Positions 1-8,442 of a stretch of DNA of 64,000 nt are shown here, one piece after another. The position numbers and the translations under genes were made by a program. Numbering within the stretch: the stretch's first letter is position 1; every line of letters begins with the position of its first letter. A model generated the notes under the pieces. The model saw only the letters and a list, made by a program, of their open reading frames with translations, did not search any database and had not been told where the DNA came from. The DNA is from an uncultured Candidatus Actinomarina sp. (lineage in GTDB: Bacteria; Actinomycetota; Acidimicrobiia; Actinomarinales; Actinomarinaceae): positions 62,001 to 126,000 of the forward strand of contig CACDUI010000002.1 in the NCBI GenBank assembly GCA_902555985.1, given 5' to 3'.

Positions 1-843
1 TTGAAAATCTTCAGCAGTTTCAGTAGGAGCAGTATTTGTCCACCGTCCCCACCAAACTCCTACAATTGAAACTCCCTTAACTAATGTCAGATTAAGAGAT
101 ATTTTAGGAATTGAACCATTAGCAAAGCCAATTACTAGAAGTCTTCCATTGAAAGCTGTAGCTCTTAAAGCTTGTTCGGTAGCCTCACCTCCAACTGGAT
201 CAATAACAATATCGACACCTTTGCCATCAGTTAACTCTTTTACTGTTTCTTTTAAATCCACTTGATCATATCTAACTATTTCATCTGCACCTAAACTTTT
301 TACATAATCAGCTTTTTCATTTGATCCAACTGCACAGATAGTATGTAATCCCATAACTTTAGCTAATTGAATTGTTGACGTTCCGATTCCACCAGATGCG
401 CCAAGTACTAAAAGAGTTTCTCCATTCTTAGCATTAGCTCTTCTTTTCAAAGCATAATAGGAAGTTCCATAATTAATCGGTAAGCTCGCACCAGCTAGTG
501 AATCAAAATTATTTTTTACAGGTATAACTAAGTTTTCATTTACTGCTACATATTCAGCAAAACCACCAATGGGAGGGATTCCAATTACTTTTGTGCCAAT
601 TGGAATATTTACTTTTTCACCTTTATCTTCTACAAAACCGCATACTTCATTACCAGGTGTAAATGGTGGATCCATCACAATTTGATACTTACCTTGAACT
701 AGAAGAGCATCTGGAAAATTTACTCCAGCTGCTTCAACTTTAATTAAGACTTCATTCTCAGCAATTTTAGGTTTATCTATTTCTTGAATTTCTAAAAGAT
801 TTGGTTCACCTAACTTTGTACAAACAATAGCTTTCATATTCAT
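1..843 (-). CDS. NADPH:quinone oxidoreductase-like (MDR/zinc-alcohol dehydrogenase superfamily), 3' end cut by window
   Basis: The minus-strand frame is open from the window edge to an ATG at 843 (281 codons); the C-terminus lies outside the window. The translation begins MNMKAIVCTKLGEPNLLEI and shows the GroES-like N-terminal fold typical of medium-chain reductases, then a Rossmann segment LVLGASGGIGTSTIQLAK. No structural or catalytic zinc cysteine pattern is visible, which favours the quinone oxidoreductase (QOR/acryloyl-CoA reductase-like) branch; the exact substrate cannot be told. The start at 843 overlaps the stop of the upstream dehydratase as TAATG and has AAGGA six bases before it; a second ATG at 837 is possible. 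It is likely co-transcribed with the CoA-catabolism genes upstream. Confidence 0.85.
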   Translation of the reverse strand, partial: MNMKAIVCTKLGEPNLLEIQEIDKPKIAENEVLIKVEAAGVNFPDALLVQGKYQIVMDPPFTPGNEVCGFVEDKGEKVNIPIGTKVIGIPPIGGFAEYVAVNENLVIPVKNNFDSLAGASLPINYGTSYYALKRRANAKNGETLLVLGASGGIGTSTIQLAKVMGLHTICAVGSNEKADYVKSLGADEIVRYDQVDLKETVKELTDGKGVDIVIDPVGGEATEQALRATAFNGRLLVIGFANGSIPKISLNLTLVKGVSIVGVWWGRWTNTAPTETAEDFQ

Positions 844-2291
844 TATCTTTCCTTGATGCCTGAAAGTTTTTTAGCAAAGTCTTTCTTTTCTTCAATGTCA
901 ACTTTTCTTCTTATCTGAACTCTTTGTGCTTGTGGCGACCCCGCACCGTGAAGTGATTCTGTTAGATATGCAACTGCATTTCTTCCAAGTGTCATATTTT
1001 CAATAAGTCTTAATATTTTAACCCTATCTTCTGAATTTATATCCTTTTTACCTTTAAGGTATTTCTTTAAGTCTTCAGACATATTTCCTTCATTAAAATC
1101 AATACCTGAAGGCATAGATCCAACAAGCCCACCTGCTAAATCTTGTGCAAGCCTTCCAATTTCATAAGTTTCTTTTGTAACATGTTGCTTACAAACATTT
1201 GCCAATAAATCATCATTAATAAAGTTTCCAGACTTTGTTTGTGTTCCTTGAAGGGATGAAGCTATACCTGTTGCGTAAATAGTTTCATTAAGTTTATTCA
1301 TTTCTACTAATTTATCTTTTATGTGGGATGCTTCTTCTACACCATTATATTCAGCAATCGTTGCAGCAGCTCCTATCAATACATCTCCTACTCCTGATTT
1401 ACATACATAAGATCTTCTATGATACGTTGTAAATCTTTCTACAAGCATTGAGGAAAATTCAAATTCTCCATTCATAAAAATATATTTATTTGGTATGAAA
1501 ACATTATCAAAAATTACCATTGCTTCTTGTCCTGCAAAATATTTATTCCCAACATCATACTCTCCAGGTTCCATACTTCTTGTATCACAAGATTGTCTTC
1601 CATATATGTATGTAATTCCTTCTGCGTCTACAGGAATAGCACCTACAATTGCATAGTCTCTATCTTTATCTGATAATCTCAAAGTTGGCATAACAACCAT
1701 CCAGTGAGAGTTAATGCACCCAGTCTGATGTGCTTTAGCACCCTTTACATACACACCTTCTTCAGTTCTTTTAACAATTCTTAAATAAACATCTTCATCT
1801 TCTTGTTCGTGAGGTAATTTTGACCTGTCTCCTTTGACATCTGTCATTGCTCCGCCTATTACAAGATTGTCTTTATGCATCTCTGTAAGAAAATTTATAA
1901 AATTCTTGTGGTAGCCAGTATTATGTTTTTCATCTACTTCATAAGTTATAGAATGTAGAGCATTGAATGCATCCATACCTACACATCTTTGAAAACAGGT
2001 TCCAGTTAATTGTCCAAGCTTTCTTTGCATTTTATTTTGCATAAATAAATCTTCATTGTTTTCAGCTATATGCAAAAATCTATTTATTTTTTCCCCCGTA
2101 TATGGTGATGTTACTGAAGCCAATTCTGGTTCTCTGACAGCAAGTTCATAAGTTTCGGCCATTGCTTCTATACTTGGTTTTATAATTGGGTTTTCTAGTG
2201 GTTCTTTTACCAATTCACCCATAAGATAAATCTTTAAATTTCTATTTTTAATTGATTTTAAATAAGTATCTCTATCGATGATTTTATTCAT
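843..2291 (-). CDS. abfD: 4-hydroxybutyryl-CoA dehydratase / vinylacetyl-CoA isomerase family protein
   Basis: About 482 residues of the HpaB/AbfD flavin-dependent family. In AbfD enzymes a [4Fe-4S] cluster and FAD carry out radical dehydration of 4-hydroxybutyryl-CoA to crotonyl-CoA. The cluster-ligand pattern is visible: GTCFQRCVG (C-x3-C near residues 99 and 103) and YHRRSYVCKSGVGD (His and Cys near 281 and 287), so this is more likely a dehydratase than a plain 4-hydroxyphenylacetate oxygenase. The start is taken as ATG 2291; a TTG at 2297 is in frame. A perfect TATAAT lies five bases before ATG 2291. Thiolase and MaoC genes upstream on the same strand support a role in taking 4-hydroxybutyrate to acetyl-CoA. 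Substrate is inferred from family residues. Confidence 0.85.
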   Translation of the reverse strand: MNKIIDRDTYLKSIKNRNLKIYLMGELVKEPLENPIIKPSIEAMAETYELAVREPELASVTSPYTGEKINRFLHIAENNEDLFMQNKMQRKLGQLTGTCFQRCVGMDAFNALHSITYEVDEKHNTGYHKNFINFLTEMHKDNLVIGGAMTDVKGDRSKLPHEQEDEDVYLRIVKRTEEGVYVKGAKAHQTGCINSHWMVVMPTLRLSDKDRDYAIVGAIPVDAEGITYIYGRQSCDTRSMEPGEYDVGNKYFAGQEAMVIFDNVFIPNKYIFMNGEFEFSSMLVERFTTYHRRSYVCKSGVGDVLIGAAATIAEYNGVEEASHIKDKLVEMNKLNETIYATGIASSLQGTQTKSGNFINDDLLANVCKQHVTKETYEIGRLAQDLAGGLVGSMPSGIDFNEGNMSEDLKKYLKGKKDINSEDRVKILRLIENMTLGRNAVAYLTESLHGAGSPQAQRVQIRRKVDIEEKKDFAKKLSGIKER

Positions 2292-2296
2292 ATGCA

Positions 2297-2302
2297 ATTA
2301 TA
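2297..2302 (-). promoter_or_regulatory. -10 box (TATAAT) for the 4-hydroxybutyryl-CoA dehydratase gene
   Basis: On the minus strand TATAAT is followed by five bases and then ATG 2291, with no Shine-Dalgarno sequence. This fits a leaderless or nearly leaderless transcript separate from the thiolase gene upstream. Confidence 0.45.
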
Positions 2303-2342
2303 CGTATAGATTTTAATGCAGGTCTTTTAAATAATTGTTAAT

Positions 2343-3521
2343 TTATATAACTTCAAATAAACCTGCTGCGCCCATGCCTCCGCCAACACACATGGTAACA
2401 ACAACATATTTTGCTCCTCTTCTCTTACCTTCCATAAGAGCATGCATTGTCATTCTTGCGCCAGTCATTCCATATGGGTGTCCAATAGATATTGACCCAC
2501 CATTTACATTATAAATTTCATTGTCAATGCCTAAGTAATCTCTACAGTACAAAGCTTGAACTGCGAATGCTTCGTTTAATTCCCAGAGACCAATGTCATC
2601 GATACTTAAGTTATATTTTTCAAGTAATTTAGGTACTGCATAAATTGGTCCTATTCCCATTTCTTCAGGAGCTAAACCTGCAACTGCCATACCTCTGTAA
2701 TAACCTAGAGGAGTGAGACCTTTATTTTCTGCAACTTTTGACTCCATAACTACCACAGATGCTGATCCATCAGATAGCTGAGAAGCATTTCCTGCTGTAA
2801 TGAACTTACCTTCTCCATAAACTGGAACTAAAGATGAAAGACCTTCTAAATTAGTTTCTGGTCTATTTCCCTCATCTTTTTCTAAAGTAACTTCCTGCTC
2901 AGAAACTTCGCCAGTCTCTCTATCCTTAACTAATTTGGAAGTTGTCGTTGATATGATTTCATCTTTGTAGACATTTGTTTCCTGAGCTGCCGCAGTTCTT
3001 TGTTGACTTTGTAGAGAATATTCATCTTGACTTTCTCTTGTTACTTTATATTTTTCTGCAACTAAATCTGCAGTTTCAATCATTGGCATATAAGCATGTT
3101 GAGCATGTTCGGTAACATTTGGATCAATTTCTACTCTAAACTCTGCAGTTTGGACAAGTGATATTGATTCTACTCCACCTGCTACAACGATATCCATATT
3201 ATCTGTAATGACTTGTTTAGATGCAGTTGCAATTGCCATCATCCCTGAAGAGCACTGCCTGTCTATTGTCATTCCGGGAACATTGTCCGGTAATCCAGCT
3301 GCAATTCCAGACAATCTACCAATGTTTATAGCTTGAGTACCCTGTTGCTGTGCACATCCCATTACCACATCTTCGACTTCTTTAGGGTCAATACCAGCTC
3401 TATCCACAGCTTCTTTAATTGAATATGAAGCTAGTGTTGGAGCTGCAGTTTTATTGTAAGCACCCCTATAAGCCTTACCAATAGGCGTTCTTGCTGCTGA
3501 TACAATTACTGCTTCTCTCAT
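2343..3521 (-). CDS. acetyl-CoA C-acetyltransferase (thiolase)
   Basis: A full-length thiolase of 392 residues. All three catalytic positions are present: Cys90 in DRQCSSGMM, His348 in [10 protein letters not shown] and Cys378 in [10 protein letters not shown]. Thiolases cleave acetoacetyl-CoA or longer 3-ketoacyl-CoA to acetyl-CoA; the glycine-rich C-terminal motif is the usual one. A GGAG Shine-Dalgarno sequence sits just before the ATG at 3521. It lies 15 nt downstream of the MaoC-like gene and upstream of the 4-hydroxybutyryl-CoA dehydratase, so it probably supplies the last step of the same catabolic route. Chain-length preference cannot be read from the sequence. Confidence 0.93.
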   Translation of the reverse strand: MREAVIVSAARTPIGKAYRGAYNKTAAPTLASYSIKEAVDRAGIDPKEVEDVVMGCAQQQGTQAINIGRLSGIAAGLPDNVPGMTIDRQCSSGMMAIATASKQVITDNMDIVVAGGVESISLVQTAEFRVEIDPNVTEHAQHAYMPMIETADLVAEKYKVTRESQDEYSLQSQQRTAAAQETNVYKDEIISTTTSKLVKDRETGEVSEQEVTLEKDEGNRPETNLEGLSSLVPVYGEGKFITAGNASQLSDGSASVVVMESKVAENKGLTPLGYYRGMAVAGLAPEEMGIGPIYAVPKLLEKYNLSIDDIGLWELNEAFAVQALYCRDYLGIDNEIYNVNGGSISIGHPYGMTGARMTMHALMEGKRRGAKYVVVTMCVGGGMGAAGLFEVI

Positions 3522-3536
3522 AAATATCTCCTCTTA

Positions 3537-3998
3537 TTATTCGTTTACAACATATAAAGTTAAAGCTTCAACAACTGCTGCAGGCTTTTCTTTACCTTCA
3601 ATTTCAACAGTTACTGTAAATTTAACTAACCATCTTCCATTTTTTTTATAATTAACTTCTGATAGAACAAAACGACCTCTTATTTTACTGTTTACAGGAA
3701 CAGCTTCCATAAATCTTACTTTATCTGCTCCATAATTAATTGCCATTTGTAAACCATCAGGCATAAATCCATTCTGCGCTGACATGAATGATAAAAGACT
3801 TAATGTCAAAAAACCATGAGCTATAGTTGTTCCCCAAGGTGTTGCCTTTGCCATTTCAGGATCAACATGTATAAATTGATGATCATTAGTTGCATCTGCA
3901 AATTGATTTATTCTTTCTTGAGTTATTTCAATCCAATCAGTAACTCCAGTTTCTTGACCTAAATAATTTTCAAATTCACTTGCTGGAATAACTTTCAA
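3537..3998 (-). CDS. MaoC-like hot-dog fold dehydratase / (R)-specific enoyl-CoA hydratase
   Basis: A single hot-dog domain of 153 residues. The hydratase-2 signature is visible: an Asp/Asn followed by His in ATNDHQFIHVDPEMA, then TTIAHGFLTLSLLS. Family members hydrate trans-2-enoyl-CoA to (R)-3-hydroxyacyl-CoA. The start overlaps the stop of the upstream kinase gene by 4 nt, so the two are translationally coupled. The dehydrogenase at 6272-7132 belongs to a family usually specific for the (S)-isomer, so this enzyme may serve a different substrate; that mismatch is inference. Confidence 0.88.
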   Translation of the reverse strand: MKVIPASEFENYLGQETGVTDWIEITQERINQFADATNDHQFIHVDPEMAKATPWGTTIAHGFLTLSLLSFMSAQNGFMPDGLQMAINYGADKVRFMEAVPVNSKIRGRFVLSEVNYKKNGRWLVKFTVTVEIEGKEKPAAVVEALTLYVVNE

Positions 3999-5011
3999 AA
4001 TATCTCCTTAAGTAGATTTTTAGTTGAAGCTTTTTTTGCGAAGTTTAATGTACTTTCCCCAAATGCCTCAACATCTTTCTTATCAACATTACCATAATAA
4101 CCTAATGAATACCTAACAAATACACCCTCCATTATCATTGCATGTTTCCAAAATGAAAGCCTTACATAAAATTCGATTTCATCAAGATTAAGCTCAGATT
4201 TGTTTTCGTACATAGTTAAGATGTTTTTTCTACTTGGAAAACCGTCACTTAACGAAGGTGAGTAAATAAACGGAGTATTCTTTTCGTTTTTATCTGCCCA
4301 AGAAGCAATAACTGTACCTAAGTCTGCTAGTGGGTCTCCTAAAGTACAAAGTTCCCAATCAACAACTGCTGCTACAGAATTATTATTAATCCTTACATTA
4401 TCTAATCTATAGTCACCATGAACAATGCTTACTTTTTGCTGAGATGGCATATTGTCAAAAAGTAATTTTGTAGCAATATCTAAATCACTTATGTCTCTTA
4501 CCTTCTGAGCATTAAATTGTTTACTCCATCTATTTAATTGTCTTTCAACGTAGTTTTCATGCTTTCCTAAATCCTTCAAACCTGACTTTTCTACATCAAA
4601 AAAATGAAGCTCGGCAAGAGTTGATATAAATGATTCAGTAATCTTTTCTTTATCTAAGTCAGAGTATTTTTCAGCAATAAGATTGTCAGCGATTGTTTCA
4701 CCTTCAATATACTCCATAATGTAAAAGTCATCATCACATATCAACCTATCAATACATAAAAGAATAGGTTTTGGAACTTTCAAATTGTTTTTACTTAATT
4801 CAGTAATGATTTTGAATTCTCTTTGCATATTATGAGCAGACTCAAGTTTATTTCCAAAAGGAGGTCTTCTTAGGACAAGAACATTTGAATCATCAAAAAT
4901 TTTGAAAGTAATATTTGATCTGCCTACTTTAAATTGTTCATATTCAAATTCATATTTTAAATTTGTATTTGAAGAGATATAATCTCTTATTTTTTCATCA
5001 AAAAATTCCAT
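3995..5011 (-). CDS. APH-family phosphotransferase, ACAD10/11-N-domain / LvaA-like
   Basis: An aminoglycoside-phosphotransferase-fold kinase of 338 residues. The catalytic loop IVHGDYRLDNVRI, with the metal-binding Asp in VVDWELCTLGDPLADLG, is intact. Close family members are not resistance enzymes: the same domain is fused to acyl-CoA dehydrogenases in animal ACAD10/11, and in LvaA it phosphorylates 4-hydroxyacyl-CoA. The divergently placed gene at 5070 encodes an ACAD10/11-like dehydrogenase, which supports that reading. ATG 5011 is preferred; TTG 5017 is in frame and slightly longer. The 4-nt overlap with the MaoC gene downstream indicates one operon. Confidence 0.85.
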   Translation of the reverse strand: MEFFDEKIRDYISSNTNLKYEFEYEQFKVGRSNITFKIFDDSNVLVLRRPPFGNKLESAHNMQREFKIITELSKNNLKVPKPILLCIDRLICDDDFYIMEYIEGETIADNLIAEKYSDLDKEKITESFISTLAELHFFDVEKSGLKDLGKHENYVERQLNRWSKQFNAQKVRDISDLDIATKLLFDNMPSQQKVSIVHGDYRLDNVRINNNSVAAVVDWELCTLGDPLADLGTVIASWADKNEKNTPFIYSPSLSDGFPSRKNILTMYENKSELNLDEIEFYVRLSFWKHAMIMEGVFVRYSLGYYGNVDKKDVEAFGESTLNFAKKASTKNLLKEIF

Positions 5012-5057
5012 TAACAAATATCTTATGAATTAATTCTCTTGGACTCAAGTTAATTGA

Positions 5058-5063
5058 TAGAAT
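5058..5063 (+). promoter_or_regulatory. -10 box TAGAAT, leaderless promoter of the acyl-CoA dehydrogenase gene
   Basis: TAGAAT is followed by exactly six bases and then ATG 5070; no Shine-Dalgarno sequence precedes the ATG. The spacing places the transcription start on the start codon. Confidence 0.5.
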
Positions 5064-5069
5064 AAAACA

Positions 5070-6275
5070 ATGGATTTTAATTATTCTGATAAATCTTTAG
5101 AGCTTCAGGAAAAGCTTCGAAAATTTTTTGATGATTATATTTTTCCTAATGAAGAAGCATATGAAAAAGCTATTGTTGAATCGGGAGATCCTCTTCATAT
5201 TCCTGTCATATTAGATGAGTTAAAACAAAAAGCAAAAGAACAAAATTTATGGAATTTATTTTTACCTGACAGTGAATATGGTGCAGGCTTAACAAATGTT
5301 GAGTATGCACCTTTAGCTGAAATTACAGGACAGAGTTGGTGGGCTCCAGAAGTATTTAACTGTTCTGCACCCGATACTGGCAATATGGAAATTCTTGCAG
5401 ACTTTGGAACACCTGAACAAAAAGATCAATGGTTGAGGCCATTACTTGATGGTGAAATTCGTTCTTGTTTTGCAATGACTGAACCTAATGTAGCCTCATC
5501 TGATGCAACTAATATTTCAAGCTCTATAGTTTCTGATGGTGAAAATTATGTTATTAATGGAAGAAAATGGTGGACTTCAAATGCAATAAATCCAAGGGCA
5601 AAAATTTGCATTTTTATGGGTATTACTAATCCAGAAAACCCTCCATATACAAGACAAAGTCAAGTACTCGTTCCAATGGATTCAGAAGGAATTACTATCG
5701 TACGGCCAATGCACGTTTACGGATATGATGATGGTTACACTGGTCACCCTGAACTTAAATTTGAGAATGTAATTGTTCCAAAAGCAAACATTATAGGAGG
5801 AGAAGGGATGGGTTTTAAAATTGCTCAGGCAAGATTGGGCCCCGGAAGAATACACCATTGCATGAGAACTATTGGAATGGCTGAAAGAGCTTTAGAGCTG
5901 ATGATTAAGAGAACTATGTCTAGAGAAACTTTTGGCACAAAAATTTCTGATCATGGGGTAGTTCAAGATTGGATAGCAAGGTCAAGAATAAAAATTGAAG
6001 AAGCAAGATTATTAACTTTAAAAACAGCCTGGCTAATTGATAATGTAGGAAAAGAACAAGCAAAAATTGAAATATCAGCAATAAAAGTTGGAGTTATTGA
6101 AGCTGCGTCATATGTCATAGATAAGGCTATACAAGCACATGGAGCTATGGGACTTTCACAAGACACACCACTTGCAAGAATGGCCGCAGGCGCAAGGACA
6201 CTTAGAATTGCTGATGGTCCAGATGAAGTTCATCTAAGATCAATTGCAAGAAGAGAAATAAATAAGCATTCATGA
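5070..6275 (+). CDS. acyl-CoA dehydrogenase, ACAD10/11-like
   Basis: A full-length FAD acyl-CoA dehydrogenase of 401 residues. The FAD/substrate loop AMTEPNVASSDATNI and the dimer-interface segment RLGPGRIHHCMRTIGMAERA are characteristic of the ACAD10/11 branch. Near the C-terminus, IADGPDEVH places Asp where medium-chain enzymes have the catalytic Glu (aligned by eye), as is usual in this branch. ACAD10/11 proteins work on 4-hydroxyacyl substrates together with an APH-type kinase, and such a kinase is encoded divergently at 3995-5011. Electrons would pass to EtfAB (31314-32977). Its stop overlaps the following dehydrogenase by 4 nt. Confidence 0.93.
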   Translation: MDFNYSDKSLELQEKLRKFFDDYIFPNEEAYEKAIVESGDPLHIPVILDELKQKAKEQNLWNLFLPDSEYGAGLTNVEYAPLAEITGQSWWAPEVFNCSAPDTGNMEILADFGTPEQKDQWLRPLLDGEIRSCFAMTEPNVASSDATNISSSIVSDGENYVINGRKWWTSNAINPRAKICIFMGITNPENPPYTRQSQVLVPMDSEGITIVRPMHVYGYDDGYTGHPELKFENVIVPKANIIGGEGMGFKIAQARLGPGRIHHCMRTIGMAERALELMIKRTMSRETFGTKISDHGVVQDWIARSRIKIEEARLLTLKTAWLIDNVGKEQAKIEISAIKVGVIEAASYVIDKAIQAHGAMGLSQDTPLARMAAGARTLRIADGPDEVHLRSIARREINKHS

Positions 6276-7132
6276 ATGAAAAAATAGCAGTTATAGGCGG
6301 TGGACAAATGGGAAGCCAAATTGCTGCGTTAGCAGCTATGGCTGGATATGAAACTAGTCTTTATGATGAGAATGAAGAAAACTTAGAATATAGATATAAA
6401 TTTGTTGAAGAAAATATAAAAAACTTAATAGATAAAAAAATATATTCAGAAGATAAATTAGATGCCTATAAAAAGAATTTAGAACTTAAATTTACACTTG
6501 AAGAAGTAATTCATGAAAAGTCCTTTGTAATAGAAGCTGTTGTTGAGAAATTTGATGTAAAACTTGAAATTTTCAAGAAGATTTCAAGTTTGATGAATGA
6601 TGAAGTTGTTATGGCTACTAACAGTTCATTCATTCAAGCTTCTGAATTGTCTAAACACTGCAACCATCCTGAGAGATTTATAAATATGCACTTTTTCTAT
6701 CCTCCTATAAGAATGGATTTGGTTGAAATTTCATACCCTGAGAATGTCTCAAAAGTTATTTTAGAACGAACTAAAACTATTAGTAAAAATATGGGCAGGT
6801 CCGTTGTTGTACTAAAAAAAGAAACTCCTGGTTTTATTGTCAACAGAATGCTTGCTGCATTAGTTGATGAAGCATACGAGCTCTATGATGAGGGAATTGC
6901 AGATTTTGAAGATATAGATATTGCAATAAAAAAAGGCTTAAATCATCCACTGGGTCCATTTGAATTATCAGATTACTCAGGACTAGATATTCACTATTAT
7001 GCAAAATTAAAAAAGTTTAAAGAAACAGGAAGCTCAGAGGATAAACCTAAAAAGTTTTTGGAAGAAAAAGTATTAAATGGAGATCTGGGTGTGAAAACTG
7101 GAAAAGGTTTCTATGAATACAAGAAAGATTAG
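6272..7132 (+). CDS. 3-hydroxyacyl-CoA (3-hydroxybutyryl-CoA) dehydrogenase
   Basis: A 286-residue NAD(P)-dependent dehydrogenase. The Rossmann loop IAVIGGGQMGSQIA is at the N-terminus, the conserved Ser of TNSSFIQASEL and the catalytic His in NMHFFYPPIRMDLVEI follow, and the C-terminal helical domain ends with GVKTGKGFYEY. The length matches single-function 3-hydroxybutyryl-CoA dehydrogenases rather than FadB fusions. It overlaps the acyl-CoA dehydrogenase gene by ATGA, so both are co-translated. It would convert 3-hydroxyacyl-CoA to 3-ketoacyl-CoA for the thiolase at 2343-3521. Confidence 0.92.
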   Translation: MNEKIAVIGGGQMGSQIAALAAMAGYETSLYDENEENLEYRYKFVEENIKNLIDKKIYSEDKLDAYKKNLELKFTLEEVIHEKSFVIEAVVEKFDVKLEIFKKISSLMNDEVVMATNSSFIQASELSKHCNHPERFINMHFFYPPIRMDLVEISYPENVSKVILERTKTISKNMGRSVVVLKKETPGFIVNRMLAALVDEAYELYDEGIADFEDIDIAIKKGLNHPLGPFELSDYSGLDIHYYAKLKKFKETGSSEDKPKKFLEEKVLNGDLGVKTGKGFYEYKKD

Positions 7133-7133
7133 A

Positions 7134-7544
7134 TTACTGAAAATCTTCATCCTTCAAATTAAATAGTACTTCTTTATTTGGTTTAACAATTAAGACTACT
7201 CTCTCTGTTTGAATTGGGAAGGGGTAGAGCTTATTCCAATACTTTTTTGATAATTTGTCTATATTTTCTCTAGCCTCTTGGCCCGTGATTTCACCAATTA
7301 CTTCGCCTCTTATTTCTACAAATTTAAACGGATCATCATGCTTCCATATCATGACTGTAACTCTTGGATCTTTTGAAACATTTTTATATTTGAATCTGTG
7401 AATTTCAGTATTAATTAGAATATTTTCACCATCTGTGTCAACCCACATAACATGTGTTTGAGGTACTCCATCCTTAAACAAAGTTGTTAATGCTGCATAG
7501 TTTGGTCCAGATGCCATTTGTATAGTTTTATTGTCTAGCTTCAT
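7134..7544 (-). CDS. PPOX-class flavin/F420-dependent oxidoreductase
   Basis: A 136-residue split-barrel protein of the pyridoxamine-phosphate-oxidase-like family. The sequence NYAALTTLFKDGVPQTHVMW and the later DPRVTVMIWKHDDPFKFVEI are typical of actinobacterial members annotated as F420-dependent oxidoreductases or biliverdin reductases. The F420 assignment is supported by the FO synthase genes at 40046-42992 but the cofactor cannot be proven from sequence. It converges with the dehydrogenase gene with one base between the stops. Its start is 17 bp from the divergent dtd gene. Confidence 0.82.
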   Translation of the reverse strand: MKLDNKTIQMASGPNYAALTTLFKDGVPQTHVMWVDTDGENILINTEIHRFKYKNVSKDPRVTVMIWKHDDPFKFVEIRGEVIGEITGQEARENIDKLSKKYWNKLYPFPIQTERVVLIVKPNKEVLFNLKDEDFQ

Positions 7545-7561
7545 CTGTTAAATTATAGTTT
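7545..7561. promoter_or_regulatory. 17-bp divergent promoter with overlapping -10 boxes
   Basis: The gap between ATG 7544 (minus) and ATG 7562 (plus) holds TAAATT on the plus strand (7549-7554) and TATAAT on the minus strand (7557-7552). Each is seven bases from its start codon. Both genes therefore look leaderless, and the two RNA polymerase sites overlap. Confidence 0.5.
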
Positions 7562-8026
7562 ATGAAAGTTGTTTTGCAGAGAGTAAAAAGTGCTTATGTA
7601 AAAGTTGATTCAAAAATTATTTCAGAAATCAATAATGGTTTTTTACTTCTTTGGGGAATTGAAGAACTAGACACAAAAGTTGAAAGTGAAATATTAATAA
7701 ATAAGATATTAAATTTTAGAATTTTTGCTGACGAGAACTTAAAAATGAATAAATCGATAATCGATATTTCAGGAGAAGTACTGATTGTAAGTCAATTTAC
7801 TCTTGCTGGTAAATTTTTAAAAGGCAATAGGCCCTCATTTGTAAATGCTAAAGATCCTAAAATTGCTGAAGAAATGATAACCAGTATTGTTAATGAGTTT
7901 TCAAAACATTTAACAATTAAAACTGGAAGCTTTGGTGCAATGATGGATGTTGGTTTAGTGAATGATGGACCAGCTACTTTTGTATTAACTGCTAGAAATG
8001 GAAAATTAGTAGATCAGGCAGACTGA
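7562..8026 (+). CDS. dtd: D-aminoacyl-tRNA deacylase
   Basis: A 154-residue DTD that removes D-amino acids from mischarged tRNA. Both signatures are present: SQFTLAG (the usual SQFTL) and GNRPSFVNA, and near the C-terminus LVNDGPATFVL takes the place of the canonical NxGP(V/F)T motif. The start is an ATG seven bases after a -10-like TAAATT, with no Shine-Dalgarno sequence. The 3' end overlaps the convergent Rad52-like gene by 13 bp. Cytosolic; no partner gene nearby. Confidence 0.95.
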   Translation: MKVVLQRVKSAYVKVDSKIISEINNGFLLLWGIEELDTKVESEILINKILNFRIFADENLKMNKSIIDISGEVLIVSQFTLAGKFLKGNRPSFVNAKDPKIAEEMITSIVNEFSKHLTIKTGSFGAMMDVGLVNDGPATFVLTARNGKLVDQAD

Positions 8027-8442
8027 AGATTTGCTTTTTTCTTCATACCTTTTTTATCAAGCTGTTTATCAAGATAGTATTCATCACCAGCCCACAAATG
8101 AAGACCTAGGCCTAATTTCATGGCACATCTTTTAAATGCATCTGATTCAGCGTGTTTTGCATTACTTCCATCATTTTTTTGATCATGTTCAACATCTCCG
8201 ATCGATGTTACAGTAACTAGCTTCCCATCAACCTCTACAGTCAATTTCCCGAAACACCCAACAACTGATCCACTTTTTTCTTGCCTAATTAATTCCACAA
8301 CTTCCCAGTCAAAAGGGCCACAAACTTCTAAAAGTCTTTGAGTAATAACGGGGTGGGGGACATAATTTCCAAATTTTCCTTTGGGTGCTTTTTTAATCCA
8401 CTCTTTAGGAAATTTTCTCGATAATTCATACAATTGTTTCAT
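8014..8442 (-). CDS. Rad52/Rad22-like single-strand annealing protein (probable)
   Basis: A 142-residue protein. The segment HPVITQRLLEVCGPFDWEVV and the later SNAKHAESDAFKRCAMKLG resemble the Rad52/Rad22 annealing fold also found in phage Sak-type recombinases, where a conserved stretch ends in a similar SDAxKRxAxxxG helix. The C-terminus is a lysine-rich tail (KKGMKKKANLQ), reasonable for DNA contact. It is the last gene of a minus-strand operon, overlapping the 173-residue gene by 4 nt. Annealing of complementary ssDNA is the family role; here it is inferred. No phage structural genes are nearby, so this looks like a resident gene. Confidence 0.6.
   Translation of the reverse strand: MKQLYELSRKFPKEWIKKAPKGKFGNYVPHPVITQRLLEVCGPFDWEVVELIRQEKSGSVVGCFGKLTVEVDGKLVTVTSIGDVEHDQKNDGSNAKHAESDAFKRCAMKLGLGLHLWAGDEYYLDKQLDKKGMKKKANLQSA

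Noticed and set aside
3995-5011. APH-fold kinase as an antibiotic resistance gene
   Set aside because: Operon context and the adjacent ACAD10/11-like gene point to acyl-CoA metabolism.
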